Assembly (NCBI GenBank): GCA_900316345.1 | Contig: ONCR01000006.1 | Span: 1-39,969 of the forward strand | DNA length: 39,969 bases | Direction: 5' to 3' | DNA from: an uncultured Eubacteriales bacterium | GTDB lineage: Bacteria > Bacillota > Clostridia > Oscillospirales > Acutalibacteraceae | Shown here: positions 25,818-34,544 of the stretch, one piece after another | How the letters are laid out: every line of letters starts with the position of its first letter | Position numbering within the stretch: position 1 is the first letter of the stretch | Notes under the pieces: generated by a model | Seen by the model: the letters and a program-made list of their open reading frames with translations, nothing else | What the model was told of the DNA's origin: nothing | Database searches by the model: none | Translations under genes and position numbers: made by a program

Positions 25818-27713
25818 ATGGCTAAAGTGAAGGAAGAATATCAGCTGCCTGTTTATCTGTTTCACGACGGAACCAATTACAAGGCATATGATTTCTTCGG
25901 CGTTCATAAAATTAAGGGAGATACCTATGCCTTCAGGGTGTGGGCGCCGAACGCAGAGGCTGTCAGCGTTGCGGGCGACTTTAACGGCTGGGACGCCGAA
26001 AAGCATAAATGCTTCCCCGTATCCCCGGGAATATGGGAAGCGATAATAGACAACGTTAATATCTACGATTGCTATAAATACGCAATAACTGCCAAGGACG
26101 GAAGAGTAATATATAAGGCTGACCCTTACGCAGTTCACCAGGAAACGCGCCCTGCCACGGGCTCAAAGGTTTACGAGCTTTCGGATTACAAATGGAAGGA
26201 CGGCAAGTGGAAGAAGGAAAGCCGTAACGGCAGCATTCTCAACAAGCCCGTTAACATCTATGAAATCCACTTCGGTTCGTGGAAGCAGCACGAGGACGGC
26301 AACTTTTTAACCTACCGCGAAATGGCGGACGAGCTTGTTCCCTACGTTAAGGATATGGGCTATACCCACATTGAGATGATGCCCATTATGGAATACCCGT
26401 TTGACGGTTCGTGGGGATATCAGGTTACGGGATATTTTGCGCCGACCTCGCGCTACGGCGTTCCCGAGGACCTTATGTATTTCATCGACACCTGCCATCA
26501 GGCCGGCATTGGCGTTATTCTTGACTGGGTTCCCGCCCACTTCCCGAAGGACGCACACGGGCTTTATGAATTTGACGGCTCATGCTGTTATGAATATACC
26601 GACCCGAGAAAAGGCGAGCACAAGGAATGGGGAACAAGAGTTTTTGACTATTCCAAAAAAGAGGTTTGCTCCTTCCTTATTTCTTCGGCGATGTTTTGGG
26701 TTGACCGTTTCCATTTTGACGGGCTTCGCGTTGACGCAGTAGCTTCAATGCTCTACCTTGACTACGGGCGCAAAAACGGCGAATGGACCCCGAATAAAAA
26801 CGGCGGCCGTGAAAATCTTGAGGCGGTTGATTTCTTCAGACAGCTCAACGCCGCAATGTTTAAGGAGCACCCCGAGGTTATGATGATAGCCGAGGAGAGC
26901 ACCGCGTGGCCGATGATTACTATGCCTACCGATATAGGCGGCCTCGGCTTTAACTTCAAGTGGAATATGGGCTGGATGAACGATATGCTTCGCTACACCT
27001 CGCTTGACCCGCTGTTCAGAAAGGGCAACCACAACTGTATTACGTTCAGCTTCTTCTATGCCTTTTCGGAAAACTTCATTCTTCCGATAAGCCATGACGA
27101 GGTTGTTCACGGAAAGGCAAGCCTTCTTAACAAAATGCCCGGCGAATACGATATGAAGTTTGAGGGAATGAGATTATTCCTTGCATATATGTTCGCTCAC
27201 CCGGGCAAAAAGCTTCTCTTTATGGGAAGCGAATTCGGCCAGTTCATAGAATGGAACTACAAGCAGGGGCTTGATTGGCTTTTACTTGATTACGAAAAGC
27301 ACCGTAAGCTTCAGCTTTTCACGAAAGAGCTTAACAAATTCTACAAGGAACACAGCGAGCTTTGGGAAATTGATTACAGCTGGGACGGCTTTGAATGGGT
27401 TGCCGCAGACGATAACTGCAACAGCGTTATCGCCTTCCGTCGCAAAAACAAGAAGGGCGAAGAGCTTATTGCCGTATTTAACTGGACGCCGAACAGCTTT
27501 GACAGCTACAAGATAGGCGTTCCCGAAAAGGGCAAATACAAGGTGATTTTTGACACCTCGCTTGAACGCTTCGGCGGCGACAAGCCAAGGCTTGCGGGAA
27601 CATACAAAACAGTTAACACACCAATTCACGGTCTTGAGCAATGCGTTGACCTTAAGCTTCACGGCTTATCGGCGGTATACCTCAAGAAGGTTGAAGATAA
27701 AAAGAGCAAATAA
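25818..27713 (+). CDS. glgB: 1,4-alpha-glucan branching enzyme (GH13)
   Basis: The product introduces alpha-1,6 branches into glycogen. The 631-residue chain has an N-terminal CBM48-like module (residues about 20-115, with RVWAPNAEAVSVAGDFNGW) and a GH13 barrel. The catalytic nucleophile is the Asp of DGLRVDAVASMLYLDYG near 305, the acid is in MMIAEESTAWP near 360, and the third Asp is in ISHDEVVHGK near 427. DWVPAHFPKDAHGL is the first GH13 region. The C-terminal beta domain ends near HGLSAVYLKK. The ribosome site is AAGGAG. It is the first gene of glgB-C-D-A. Confidence 0.97.
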   Translation: MAKVKEEYQLPVYLFHDGTNYKAYDFFGVHKIKGDTYAFRVWAPNAEAVSVAGDFNGWDAEKHKCFPVSPGIWEAIIDNVNIYDCYKYAITAKDGRVIYKADPYAVHQETRPATGSKVYELSDYKWKDGKWKKESRNGSILNKPVNIYEIHFGSWKQHEDGNFLTYREMADELVPYVKDMGYTHIEMMPIMEYPFDGSWGYQVTGYFAPTSRYGVPEDLMYFIDTCHQAGIGVILDWVPAHFPKDAHGLYEFDGSCCYEYTDPRKGEHKEWGTRVFDYSKKEVCSFLISSAMFWVDRFHFDGLRVDAVASMLYLDYGRKNGEWTPNKNGGRENLEAVDFFRQLNAAMFKEHPEVMMIAEESTAWPMITMPTDIGGLGFNFKWNMGWMNDMLRYTSLDPLFRKGNHNCITFSFFYAFSENFILPISHDEVVHGKASLLNKMPGEYDMKFEGMRLFLAYMFAHPGKKLLFMGSEFGQFIEWNYKQGLDWLLLDYEKHRKLQLFTKELNKFYKEHSELWEIDYSWDGFEWVAADDNCNSVIAFRRKNKKGEELIAVFNWTPNSFDSYKIGVPEKGKYKVIFDTSLERFGGDKPRLAGTYKTVNTPIHGLEQCVDLKLHGLSAVYLKKVEDKKSK

Positions 27714-27729
27714 TTACGGAGGATAAAAT

Positions 27730-28938
27730 ATGACACACAAAACAGATGTTGTTGCAATGCTCCTTGCCGGCGGTCAGGGAAGCCGTCTCGGAGTTTTAAC
27801 CAAGAGCATTGCAAAACCTGCAGTTCCCTACGGCGGAAATTACAGAATAATTGACTTTCCGCTTTCAAACTGCGTTAACAGCGGTATTTACACCGTAGGC
27901 GTTCTTACCCAGTATCAGCCGCTTGTTCTTAACGATTACCTCGGCAACGGACAGCCCTGGGATTTAGACAGAATCAACGGCGGCGTTCACGTTCTTTCGC
28001 CCTATGAGGCAATCGGCGGAGCGGAATGGTACAAGGGAACGGCAAACGCAATTTACCAGAACATCGCTTTCATTGAAAAATATGACCCGGAATATGTTGT
28101 TATTCTTTCGGGCGACCATATTTACAAAATGAATTACGCAAAGATGATTGACTTCCATAAGAAGAACAACGCTGACTGTACAATTGCCGTTCTTGAGGTT
28201 CCGTGGGAGGAGGCTTCGCGCTTCGGCATTCTTGCAACCGATGAAAACGATAAGATTTATGAATTTGCCGAGAAGCCGGCGCAGCCGAAATCAAACAAAG
28301 CCTCTATGGGCGTTTATGTTTTCAGCTGGGACAAGCTTCGCAAATACTTAACCGAGGACGAGGCTGACCCGAATTCATCTAACGACTTCGGCAAAAACAT
28401 TATCCCCGCAATGCTGAACGACGGCCAAAGAATGTTCGCCTTCCCCTTCAAGGGTTACTGGAAGGACGTCGGAACGATTGACAGCCTTTGGGAAGCAAAC
28501 CTTGACATTATTAACCCGAACGTTGACCTTGACCTTTCGGATAAAAGCTGGAAAATCTATTCGCGTAACCCTATGGCTCCGCCGAGCTATATTGATAAAA
28601 ACGCCGTAGTTGAAAATTCCTCTGTAGGCGAGGGTTGCGAGATTGACGGCCTCATCGATTATTCCGTCGTTTCCCCGAACGTAACGGTAGGAACGGGCGC
28701 AGAGATTAAGTATTCGGTAATCATGCCCGGCGCTAAAATCGGCAAGGGCGCAAAGATTTACTATTCAATCATCGCCGAGGACGCCGTTATTGAGGACGGC
28801 GCACAGGTCGGTGAAATTCCCGAAAACCTTGAAAACCCCGAGGATTGGGGCGTTGCGGTTATCGGCTCAAAAGCAAGAATTAAAACGGGAACGAAGATTG
28901 CTCCCAAGGATATGATAGCATCGGGAGAGGAGGTATAA
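27730..28938 (+). CDS. glgC: Glucose-1-phosphate adenylyltransferase, catalytic subunit
   Basis: The product forms ADP-glucose from glucose 1-phosphate and ATP, the committed step of glycogen synthesis. Its 402 residues carry [14 protein letters not shown] (nucleotide binding), [30 protein letters not shown] and a C-terminal left-handed beta-helix of hexapeptide repeats. The ribosome site is GGAGG. It lies 16 bp after glgB and 2 bp before glgD. It probably works as a complex with GlgD, as in other Firmicutes. Confidence 0.97.
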   Translation: MTHKTDVVAMLLAGGQGSRLGVLTKSIAKPAVPYGGNYRIIDFPLSNCVNSGIYTVGVLTQYQPLVLNDYLGNGQPWDLDRINGGVHVLSPYEAIGGAEWYKGTANAIYQNIAFIEKYDPEYVVILSGDHIYKMNYAKMIDFHKKNNADCTIAVLEVPWEEASRFGILATDENDKIYEFAEKPAQPKSNKASMGVYVFSWDKLRKYLTEDEADPNSSNDFGKNIIPAMLNDGQRMFAFPFKGYWKDVGTIDSLWEANLDIINPNVDLDLSDKSWKIYSRNPMAPPSYIDKNAVVENSSVGEGCEIDGLIDYSVVSPNVTVGTGAEIKYSVIMPGAKIGKGAKIYYSIIAEDAVIEDGAQVGEIPENLENPEDWGVAVIGSKARIKTGTKIAPKDMIASGEEV

Positions 28939-28940
28939 GC

Positions 28941-30065
28941 ATGAACGGAAAAAAAGTTCTCGGCATGATATTTGCCAACATTCATGAGGAAGCGCTCGGC
29001 GCATTAACGGATATGAGAACAATGGGCTCTGTTCCCTTCTGTTCACGTTTTCGCCTTATAGACTTTCCTCTTTCAAATATGGTTGAAAGCCAGATAACAA
29101 AAATCGGCGTTGTTACAAACGCAAACTTTAATTCACTTATGGACCACGTAGGAACCGGCAAGCCCTGGGATTTATCAAGAAAAACAGACGGGCTCTACCT
29201 TCTTCCCCCGTATTCCCTTAATTCAACAACTATGTGGGGCAACCGCATAGACGCTATTTTCGGCAATATGGGCTTCCTTGACCAGAGCAATCAGGAATAC
29301 GTTCTTATGTCGGATTGCTACAACATTATGAACCTTGATTATACAAAGCTTTTTGAGGCTCACGAAAAGAGCGGCGCCGCCGTTACAATAGTCGGTGTTA
29401 AGGGCGCTTTCCCGAAGAATATGAGCTCTGTTCTTGTATTTGACGAGGTTGACGAAAACGGAAAGATTATTGACGCTTCAGTTGATAAAACAATCGACGG
29501 CGAGGCATTCTATTCCTGCAACATTATTCTTATGAAGAAATATCTTCTTCAAACCCTTATTACAACCGCTCATTCAAAGAACGAGGTTTCCTTCCAAAGA
29601 AGCATTCTTCTTAACTGCATTAAGAGCGGTAAGGCTTACGCTTACGACGCAACGGATTGCTTCGTGGGAACTATTGACAGCCCGCAGAGCTATTACGATA
29701 TTTCAATGTCGCTTCTTGAAAAAGAAAACAGAGCAAAGCTCTTTGACCCCGACAGGCCGATTTTCACCAAGGAGCGCGACGATATGCCCACCCTTTACGG
29801 AACGAGCGCGAAGATTAACAACTCCCTTATCGCCGACGGATGTCAGATTAAAGGCGAGGTTGAAAACTGCATTATCTTCAAGGGTGTAAAAGTTGAAGAG
29901 GGCGCCGTTGTTAAGAATTCAATTCTTATGCAGGATACCGTTGTAGGCGAAAACTGCAAAATCAACTGCATTATTGCAGATAAGAACGTTAACATTAAAT
30001 CAGGCGTTGAGCTTTCGGGCGCGCCGAACTTCCCCGTAAGTCTTTCAAAGGACACAAGAATATAA
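28941..30065 (+). CDS. glgD: Glucose-1-phosphate adenylyltransferase, regulatory subunit GlgD
   Basis: The 374-residue product resembles GlgC overall (FRLIDFPLSNMVES, a GTGKPWDLSRK loop, and a C-terminal beta-helix). In place of the GGQGSRL nucleotide loop it has MIFANIHEEALGALTD, so it should not catalyse the reaction itself. In Firmicutes GlgD binds GlgC and raises its activity. The AGGAGG ribosome site lies inside the glgC end, which suggests coupled translation. Confidence 0.95.
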   Translation: MNGKKVLGMIFANIHEEALGALTDMRTMGSVPFCSRFRLIDFPLSNMVESQITKIGVVTNANFNSLMDHVGTGKPWDLSRKTDGLYLLPPYSLNSTTMWGNRIDAIFGNMGFLDQSNQEYVLMSDCYNIMNLDYTKLFEAHEKSGAAVTIVGVKGAFPKNMSSVLVFDEVDENGKIIDASVDKTIDGEAFYSCNIILMKKYLLQTLITTAHSKNEVSFQRSILLNCIKSGKAYAYDATDCFVGTIDSPQSYYDISMSLLEKENRAKLFDPDRPIFTKERDDMPTLYGTSAKINNSLIADGCQIKGEVENCIIFKGVKVEEGAVVKNSILMQDTVVGENCKINCIIADKNVNIKSGVELSGAPNFPVSLSKDTRI

Positions 30066-30076
30066 GGAGATTTTAA

Positions 30077-31504
30077 ATGAAAGTTTTATATGTTGCCTCC
30101 GAGGCATTGCCGTTTATGGCATCCGGCGGTCTCGGCGACGTTGCAGGCTCGCTTCCTGCCGCGCTGAGAAAACGCCTTATCGGCTGCAGAGTTGTTATGC
30201 CGCTTTATGACAGCATTAAGCAGGAATATAAGGATAAGATGAAATTTATAACCTCAATTTCCGTTCCCGTTTCGTGGAGAAGGCAGTATTGCGGAATTTT
30301 TGAAGCAAAGTATAACGGGGTTATCTATTACTTCCTTGATAATCAGTATTATTTTAAGCGCGAGGGCATTTACGGCCATTATGACGACGCTGAGCGTTTT
30401 GCATTCTTTGCTAGAGCCGTTCTTGAAATCATTCCGCACCTTGACTGGAAGCCGGATATCATCCACTGCAACGACTGGCAGAGCGCGCTTACTCCGCTTT
30501 ATTACACCTGCTATTATGCAAATTCACCCGGATATGAAAACATCAAAACCGTTTTCACTATTCACAACATTCAGTATCAGGGCAAATACGGCAACGAGCT
30601 TCTTGACGACGTTCTCGGCATAGGCCCCGAAAACTACAGCCTTATTCAGTACGACGGCCTTGTTAACTTTATGAAGGCGGGTATTGAATGCGCCAACAAG
30701 GTTACAACCGTTTCGCCCACCTATGCAAAGGAAATTCTTGACCCCTGGTTCAGCCACGGGCTTGACCCGATTTTGAACCAGAGAAGCTGGAAGCTTTGCG
30801 GTATTCTTAACGGTATTGATACCGATAATTACAATCCCGCAACGGATAAAAACATCGCTAAAAACTACAACGCCGAAACCTTCACAAAGGGCAAGGCTGC
30901 CTGCAAAAAAGCGCTTCAGGAACAGATGGGAATGGCGGTTCGTCCCGACGTTCCGCTTATCGGAATTGTTTCACGTCTTGCAGGCCACAAGGGCTTTGAC
31001 CTTATGAAAGAGGTTCTTGAAAAAAGCCTTTGGGAGCGCGACGTTCAGTACGTCGTTCTCGGCTCTGGTGAATGGCAGTATGAAAGCTTCTTCCGCGAAC
31101 TGCACGATAAGTATCCCGACAAGGTAGGCATCTGCATCGGCTTCGTTCCCGAGCTTGCGCGCAAGATTTACGCGGGCGCAGACCTGTTCTTAATGCCGAG
31201 CAAAAGCGAGCCCTGCGGCCTTTCACAGATGGTTGCGCTTCGCTACGGAACGCTTCCGATTGTACGCGAAACGGGCGGACTTAAGGACAGCATTACAGAC
31301 AGCGGCGACGGCCAGGGCAACGGCTTTACCTTCCAAAGCTACGACGCATACGATATGCTCGGCGCAATTTACAGAGGCATTGAGGGTTACCAGAACAGCA
31401 AGGGCTGGAAAATCCTTGTTAAACGCGCAATGGAATGCGATATGAGCTGGGGCAAGAGCGCAAACGAATACATTAAGATGTATAAATCGCTTATAAAAGA
31501 ATAA
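30077..31504 (+). CDS. glgA: Glycogen synthase (ADP-glucose, GT5)
   Basis: The product extends alpha-1,4-glucan from ADP-glucose. The 475 residues begin MKVLYVASEALPFMASGGLGDV, the GT5 donor-binding loop, here with SGGL rather than the KVGGL or KTGGL of many homologues. HNIQYQG, LNGIDTDNYNP and SKSEPCGLSQMVALRYG with the conserved glutamate are the other GT5 blocks. It lies 11 bp after glgD with AAGGAG and ends the operon; the terminator is at 31574-31600. Confidence 0.97.
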   Translation: MKVLYVASEALPFMASGGLGDVAGSLPAALRKRLIGCRVVMPLYDSIKQEYKDKMKFITSISVPVSWRRQYCGIFEAKYNGVIYYFLDNQYYFKREGIYGHYDDAERFAFFARAVLEIIPHLDWKPDIIHCNDWQSALTPLYYTCYYANSPGYENIKTVFTIHNIQYQGKYGNELLDDVLGIGPENYSLIQYDGLVNFMKAGIECANKVTTVSPTYAKEILDPWFSHGLDPILNQRSWKLCGILNGIDTDNYNPATDKNIAKNYNAETFTKGKAACKKALQEQMGMAVRPDVPLIGIVSRLAGHKGFDLMKEVLEKSLWERDVQYVVLGSGEWQYESFFRELHDKYPDKVGICIGFVPELARKIYAGADLFLMPSKSEPCGLSQMVALRYGTLPIVRETGGLKDSITDSGDGQGNGFTFQSYDAYDMLGAIYRGIEGYQNSKGWKILVKRAMECDMSWGKSANEYIKMYKSLIKE

Positions 31505-31507
31505 GCA

Positions 31508-31550
31508 TAAAAATAAACGCTACCGCACGGTGTCAGCCATAAAGAAGGTT
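31508..31550 (+). repeat. Left arm of an imperfect inverted repeat bracketing 31.5-34.5 kb
   Basis: TAAAAAT-AAACGCTACCG (31508-31525) is followed after 14 variable bases by TAAAGAAGGTT (31540-31550). The reverse complement of 34501-34541 has the same blocks with the same 14-base gap. It begins 3 bp after the glgA stop. Confidence 0.6.
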
Positions 31551-31573
31551 AGGTTTTAAACAGCTATTTATAA

Positions 31574-31600
31574 GGCGAGGGTATACCCCTCGTCTTTTTT
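31574..31600 (+). terminator. Terminator of the glg operon
   Basis: A GC-rich stem (GGCGAGGG paired with CCCTCGTC, allowing a G-T pair, around a short TATA-containing loop) is followed by a run of T at 31595-31600. Confidence 0.75.
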
Positions 31601-31747
31601 ATTTGCCGTCTTTGATAGAAATCTTTAAATGGTAAAATGTACGAATACGAAAAACTGAAAGGCTAACTCGCATATTTCTCAAGTGCAGACCAATATTTTT
31701 TGCCAAAAAACGGCTTATAAATTGCAGGACGATTATTTCTATGAAAT
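31601..31747. other. Gene-free spacer between the glg operon and the hydrolase gene
   Basis: This AT-rich stretch shows no convincing gene. A minus-strand frame crosses it (31599-31889) but overlaps the start of the hydrolase and has no ribosome site or family resemblance. The decamer GGTAAAATGT occurs here (31632 area) and again in the promoter at 31769. Confidence 0.5.
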
Positions 31748-31776
31748 TTGCAATATATATGTGCTTGTGGTAAAAT
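31748..31776 (+). promoter_or_regulatory. Promoter of the hydrolase-acetyltransferase pair
   Basis: TTGCAA (31748-31753), a 17-bp spacer and TAAAAT (31771-31776) lie 28 bp before the ATG at 31805. Confidence 0.55.
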
Positions 31777-31804
31777 GTATGCATAACTGTTTGGCGGTGG
31801 TTGA

Positions 31805-32581
31805 ATGGACAATAATAGGAAGATAAAAAGATTTTACAAACGTCTTGAAAAAGAGGCTGTATATAGGAAACACATAATTGAATCTGCAACTGACAGCATT
31901 ATGATTTCAGGAAAAACTGTAACGAGTTTTAGCAAATATATTTATGTTAATAAAAATGATAATGTTATTCTTCCTTTCCGTTTTCACAAAGCAAAAAACA
32001 ACAATCAGCCGCTTGTAATATTTCACGGCGGAGCAGGAACGCTTGGCTATGATAATTTCAAAACGCTGTTTGAGTTTTTCAATGATGCAAATGGCAAAGC
32101 CGTTGTAAAAAGCGGTTGCAACATTTTAATTCCGCAGCAAATGCATTATGACGGTGATGACAACTATATGCTTGATGTCTTATCCGAAAACACGGCTGAA
32201 TTAGTAAAATCGCTGATTGAGAAGTACGAAATTGATAAAACAAGAATATATATTTACGGCATTTCCTACGGTGCGATGTGTACTTGGAAATCCATATTTA
32301 ATAATCCGGAATTATATACTGCCGCAGTTGAAACGATGGGTTTGCTTTTTGATTATGAAGAAGCTGACTTTAAAACAATTGCTCATATACCGATTTGGCT
32401 TGCTCATTCAAGCGATGACAAGGTAGTGAAAATCGATAGCGATGATTATTGCTATCAAAAGTTGAAAGAAGCAGGAGCAGATGTTAAATACACCCGTTGG
32501 AATAAATACGGTCACCGAATGATGAGAAAGTTTTATAAACAAGAACCGTGGCTAGAATGGATGTTATCAAAAAGAAGGTAA
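31805..32581 (+). CDS. Alpha/beta hydrolase, esterase/peptidase-like
   Basis: The 258-residue protein without signal peptide has an alpha/beta hydrolase layout. LVIFHGGAGTLGYDNF gives the oxyanion-hole HGG. YIYGISYGAMCTW holds the nucleophile serine in GxSxG (near residue 154), AHSSDDKVV the acid (near 204), and YGHRMM the histidine (near 238). The shape resembles small esterases and prolyl-oligopeptidase-like enzymes; the substrate is unknown. The ribosome site is poor (ggtggttga). Base composition is clearly AT-richer than glgA. It is followed 4 bp later by the GNAT gene, so they form an operon. Confidence 0.75.
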   Translation: MDNNRKIKRFYKRLEKEAVYRKHIIESATDSIMISGKTVTSFSKYIYVNKNDNVILPFRFHKAKNNNQPLVIFHGGAGTLGYDNFKTLFEFFNDANGKAVVKSGCNILIPQQMHYDGDDNYMLDVLSENTAELVKSLIEKYEIDKTRIYIYGISYGAMCTWKSIFNNPELYTAAVETMGLLFDYEEADFKTIAHIPIWLAHSSDDKVVKIDSDDYCYQKLKEAGADVKYTRWNKYGHRMMRKFYKQEPWLEWMLSKRR

Positions 32582-32585
32582 ATTT

Positions 32586-33023
32586 ATGTTAGTGCGAGAG
32601 ATTCAAGAAAACGAACTTAATGAATTGTTAGAATTATATATTCATTTACATGAAACGGATATACCCGAACAAAGCAAAACACTTGCTGATACTTGGGAAA
32701 CAATAATAAATGACAAAAACCATCATATCATTGTTGCCGAAGAAAACGGTAAGCTCGTTTCGTCCGTTGTGTGCGTGATTATACCTAACCTTACAAGAAA
32801 TGTGAGACCATATGCTTTCATTGAAAATGTAGTTACGCACAGCGATTACAGAAAGCAAGGCTATGCGACGGCTTGCCTGAACTACGCAAGAGATATTGCA
32901 AAGAAAGAAAACTGCTATAAAATGATGTTGTTGACAGGCTCAAAGGATGAAAATACGCTGAATTTTTATAAACAAGCAGGCTATAACAGTGCTGATAAGA
33001 CGGCGTTTATTCAGTGGTTATAA
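32586..33023 (+). CDS. GNAT family N-acetyltransferase
   Basis: The 145-residue single-domain GNAT protein has AFIENVVTHSDYRKQGYATACL, the core strand plus acetyl-CoA loop (R/Q-x-x-G-x-A), and a C-terminal NFYKQAGYNSADKTAFIQWL typical of small stand-alone acetyltransferases. The ribosome site AAGGT overlaps the end of the hydrolase gene. The substrate is not identifiable. It could modify an antibiotic or a small amine, but nothing in the sequence shows that. Low GC, like its partner. Confidence 0.85.
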   Translation: MLVREIQENELNELLELYIHLHETDIPEQSKTLADTWETIINDKNHHIIVAEENGKLVSSVVCVIIPNLTRNVRPYAFIENVVTHSDYRKQGYATACLNYARDIAKKENCYKMMLLTGSKDENTLNFYKQAGYNSADKTAFIQWL

Positions 33024-33029
33024 TATTTA

Positions 33030-33056
33030 AGCCGAGGATTTCCTCGGCTATACTTT
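33030..33056 (+). terminator. Probable terminator after the GNAT gene
   Basis: A perfect 9-bp stem AGCCGAGGA / TCCTCGGCT has a very tight loop and is followed by a weak T-rich tail (atactttt). It lies 7 bp after the stop. Confidence 0.6.
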
Positions 33057-33104
33057 TGATTATTAATTCTACCAATGGTTGAAATTTCTTCAATAAATGG
33101 TTTA

Positions 33105-33133
33105 TTGTATTCATCTTGTTTATGCGATATGAT
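33105..33133 (+). promoter_or_regulatory. Promoter of the XRE regulator gene
   Basis: TTGTAT (33105-33110), a 17-bp spacer and TATGAT (33128-33133) lie 40 bp before the ATG. A small palindrome, GACGGTACCGCC (33142-33153 area), sits just after it, where self-repression would act. Confidence 0.5.
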
Positions 33134-33173
33134 GAAGTCAGACGGTACCGCCAATAAAATTTGAGGTGAAATA

Positions 33174-34265
33174 ATGAATATTTATTTTAGCGAAATTTTC
33201 AAACAACTTCGCAAAGAGCGAGATTTGACGCAAGAGGCGCTCGCCGATTATCTTGGCGTTTCTTTTCAAGCAGTAAGCAAATGGGAGCGCGGCGAAAGCT
33301 ATCCCGACATTGAAACATTACCTGAAATTGCAGGATATTTTGGCATTTCCGTTGATGATTTGCTTGGCGTAAACCGTGCTGAAAGCGAAAAGGAAATACT
33401 CGGTATCATTGAGGAGTATGACAATCTCACAGACGGAGAGTTAAAACATGAAATAATCGTTAAGGCAACAGAAAAGTTCCCCAACGATTGCAGAATCCAA
33501 CTTCGTTATATGGGAGATTTAGCGTTCAGAAATAACGGCGCAGACTACAAGGAATATCTGCCAAAAATCAAAACTATTTACTCAAACATTCAGAATAATT
33601 GCAGGGTTGACAGTATTCGCATTTGTTCAAAAAGATATTTAGCTGCATATTACAGCACTCTTTCCGAATTTGAAAACAGCGGCATAACATTTGACAACTG
33701 CAAAAAAATCATTGATGAAATGCCTTATATGCGTGATGGTCAGGAGTTCCTGCGCTCTTATATGTTCCCACACGGTACAGATGAGCAGAAGGATTATTCT
33801 ATGGAAGCAGTTGATGAAACAATAGGTTTACTGTGTGCCGGATTAGCACATCTTTTCGGTGTGACAGACGAAGAGAATGATGCCGATATACTGATTGCCG
33901 CACGGAAAGCAGAAATAGAAATGCTGAATTTGTTTTATGACGAAAGCAATTACGGTAGCGCTTGGCGAAATATGATTTACGCCTACGGTTATGTAGGTTA
34001 TCTTTACGTTAAAAAAGGTGAATATGAAAAAGGTCTGCAATATTTCAGAAAAGAGGCAGAGCTTGCGAGACAATTTGACAGCCTTGACAGGATAACGGTT
34101 TTACATTCTCTATTCTTTGAGGGGAGAGAATTTGATAAGCATACGCTCGGCAGTACTTTTGTTGCAACAAGCAGCGTTAAAACACTTCTTGAAGAAAAAT
34201 ATCCGCTTCCTGATGAGTTCAAAGAAACGACAGACTTCCGGGAAATCATAAACACTTTGAAATAA
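33174..34265 (+). CDS. XRE-family transcriptional regulator with helical repeat C-terminus
   Basis: The 363-residue product has an N-terminal Cro/CI-type helix-turn-helix (residues 7-62: LRKERDLTQEALADYLGVSF, QAVSKWERGESYPDIETLP, then FGISVDDLLGV). About 280 residues of helical, TPR-like sequence follow (for example EKGLQYFRKEAELARQFD near 290). This layout is common in Firmicute regulators, where the helical part senses a ligand or peptide. The ribosome site is GAGGTGA. It shares the AT-rich character of the two genes before it. Its target is unknown; the hydrolase-GNAT pair is a reasonable guess by position. Confidence 0.85.
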   Translation: MNIYFSEIFKQLRKERDLTQEALADYLGVSFQAVSKWERGESYPDIETLPEIAGYFGISVDDLLGVNRAESEKEILGIIEEYDNLTDGELKHEIIVKATEKFPNDCRIQLRYMGDLAFRNNGADYKEYLPKIKTIYSNIQNNCRVDSIRICSKRYLAAYYSTLSEFENSGITFDNCKKIIDEMPYMRDGQEFLRSYMFPHGTDEQKDYSMEAVDETIGLLCAGLAHLFGVTDEENDADILIAARKAEIEMLNLFYDESNYGSAWRNMIYAYGYVGYLYVKKGEYEKGLQYFRKEAELARQFDSLDRITVLHSLFFEGREFDKHTLGSTFVATSSVKTLLEEKYPLPDEFKETTDFREIINTLK

Positions 34266-34270
34266 AACTA

Positions 34271-34306
34271 TAAAAACAACAGCCTTCGGATTAACCGAAG
34301 GCTGTT
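34271..34306 (-). terminator. Strong hairpin terminator, best oriented for the minus strand
   Basis: A perfect 12-bp stem AACAGCCTTCGG / CCGAAGGCTGTT has loop ATTAA. On the minus strand it is followed by GTTTTTAT, a proper T tail, and it begins 2 bp after the stop of the small frame at 34309-34425. It may also stop XRE transcription from the other side. Confidence 0.8.
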
Positions 34307-34308
34307 AC

Positions 34309-34425
34309 TTATTCGTTATGATTTTTTGAATGCTTAAGTATTAACGCGCTGAGAGTTTTTCCAAACTGCTCTTTGCTCGAAAGAGAAATGCGGATGCGTT
34401 CCTTGTCTGCATCGGTAAGCGGCAT
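34309..34425 (-). CDS. Possible small protein of 38 residues
   Basis: An ATG-initiated minus-strand frame encodes a charged 38-residue peptide beginning MPLTDADKERIRISLSSKEQ and ending KHSKNHNE. An intrinsic terminator begins 2 bp after its stop and a hairpin array lies directly before its start, which makes a transcribed unit plausible. No Shine-Dalgarno box is visible, and a TGA occurs two codons upstream. I do not recognise the family. It may instead be the remnant of a longer gene, or part of the repeat array. Confidence 0.35.
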   Translation of the reverse strand: MPLTDADKERIRISLSSKEQFGKTLSALILKHSKNHNE

Positions 34426-34430
34426 ATTTC

Positions 34431-34521
34431 ATTGCGAAGCAATTTCATATTCTGAAAGAATATTTCATTAATCCGGAAGGATTAATTTAATTGGGAGAAT
34501 CTTCTTTACGAAGGTTCTCCC
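34431..34521 (-). repeat. Array of four small hairpins with regular spacers
   Basis: Hairpin A is ATTGC-GAA-GCAAT (34431-34443). Hairpin B is ATATTCT-GAA-AGAATAT (34447-34463). Hairpin C is ATTAATCC-GGAA-GGATTAAT (34467-34486). A-B and B-C are each separated by exactly TTC. Hairpin D (34493-34521) pairs GGGAGAATCTTC with GAAGGTTCTCCC and probably serves as the end of the secreted-protein transcript on the minus strand. Confidence 0.75.
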
Positions 34522-34541
34522 ACGGTAGCGTTTCATTTTTA
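34501..34541 (-). repeat. Right arm of the imperfect inverted repeat bracketing 31.5-34.5 kb
   Basis: On the minus strand TAAAAAT-G-AAACGCTACCG (34523-34541) is followed after 14 variable bases by TAAAGAAG (34501-34508), matching the left arm at 31508-31550. It begins 3 bp after the stop codon of the secreted protein gene. Confidence 0.6.
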
Positions 34542-34544
34542 ATA

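Noticed and set aside
31599..31889. Minus-strand 96-codon frame after glgA
   Set aside because: It overlaps the glg terminator and the start of the alpha/beta hydrolase, has no ribosome site, and its Cys/His/Tyr-rich product resembles no family. It looks like a chance frame in AT-rich DNA.
34431..34486. Hairpin series considered as a CRISPR array
   Set aside because: Units are 13-20 bp palindromes with 3-bp separators; there are no equal repeats with unique 30-40 bp spacers and no cas genes.
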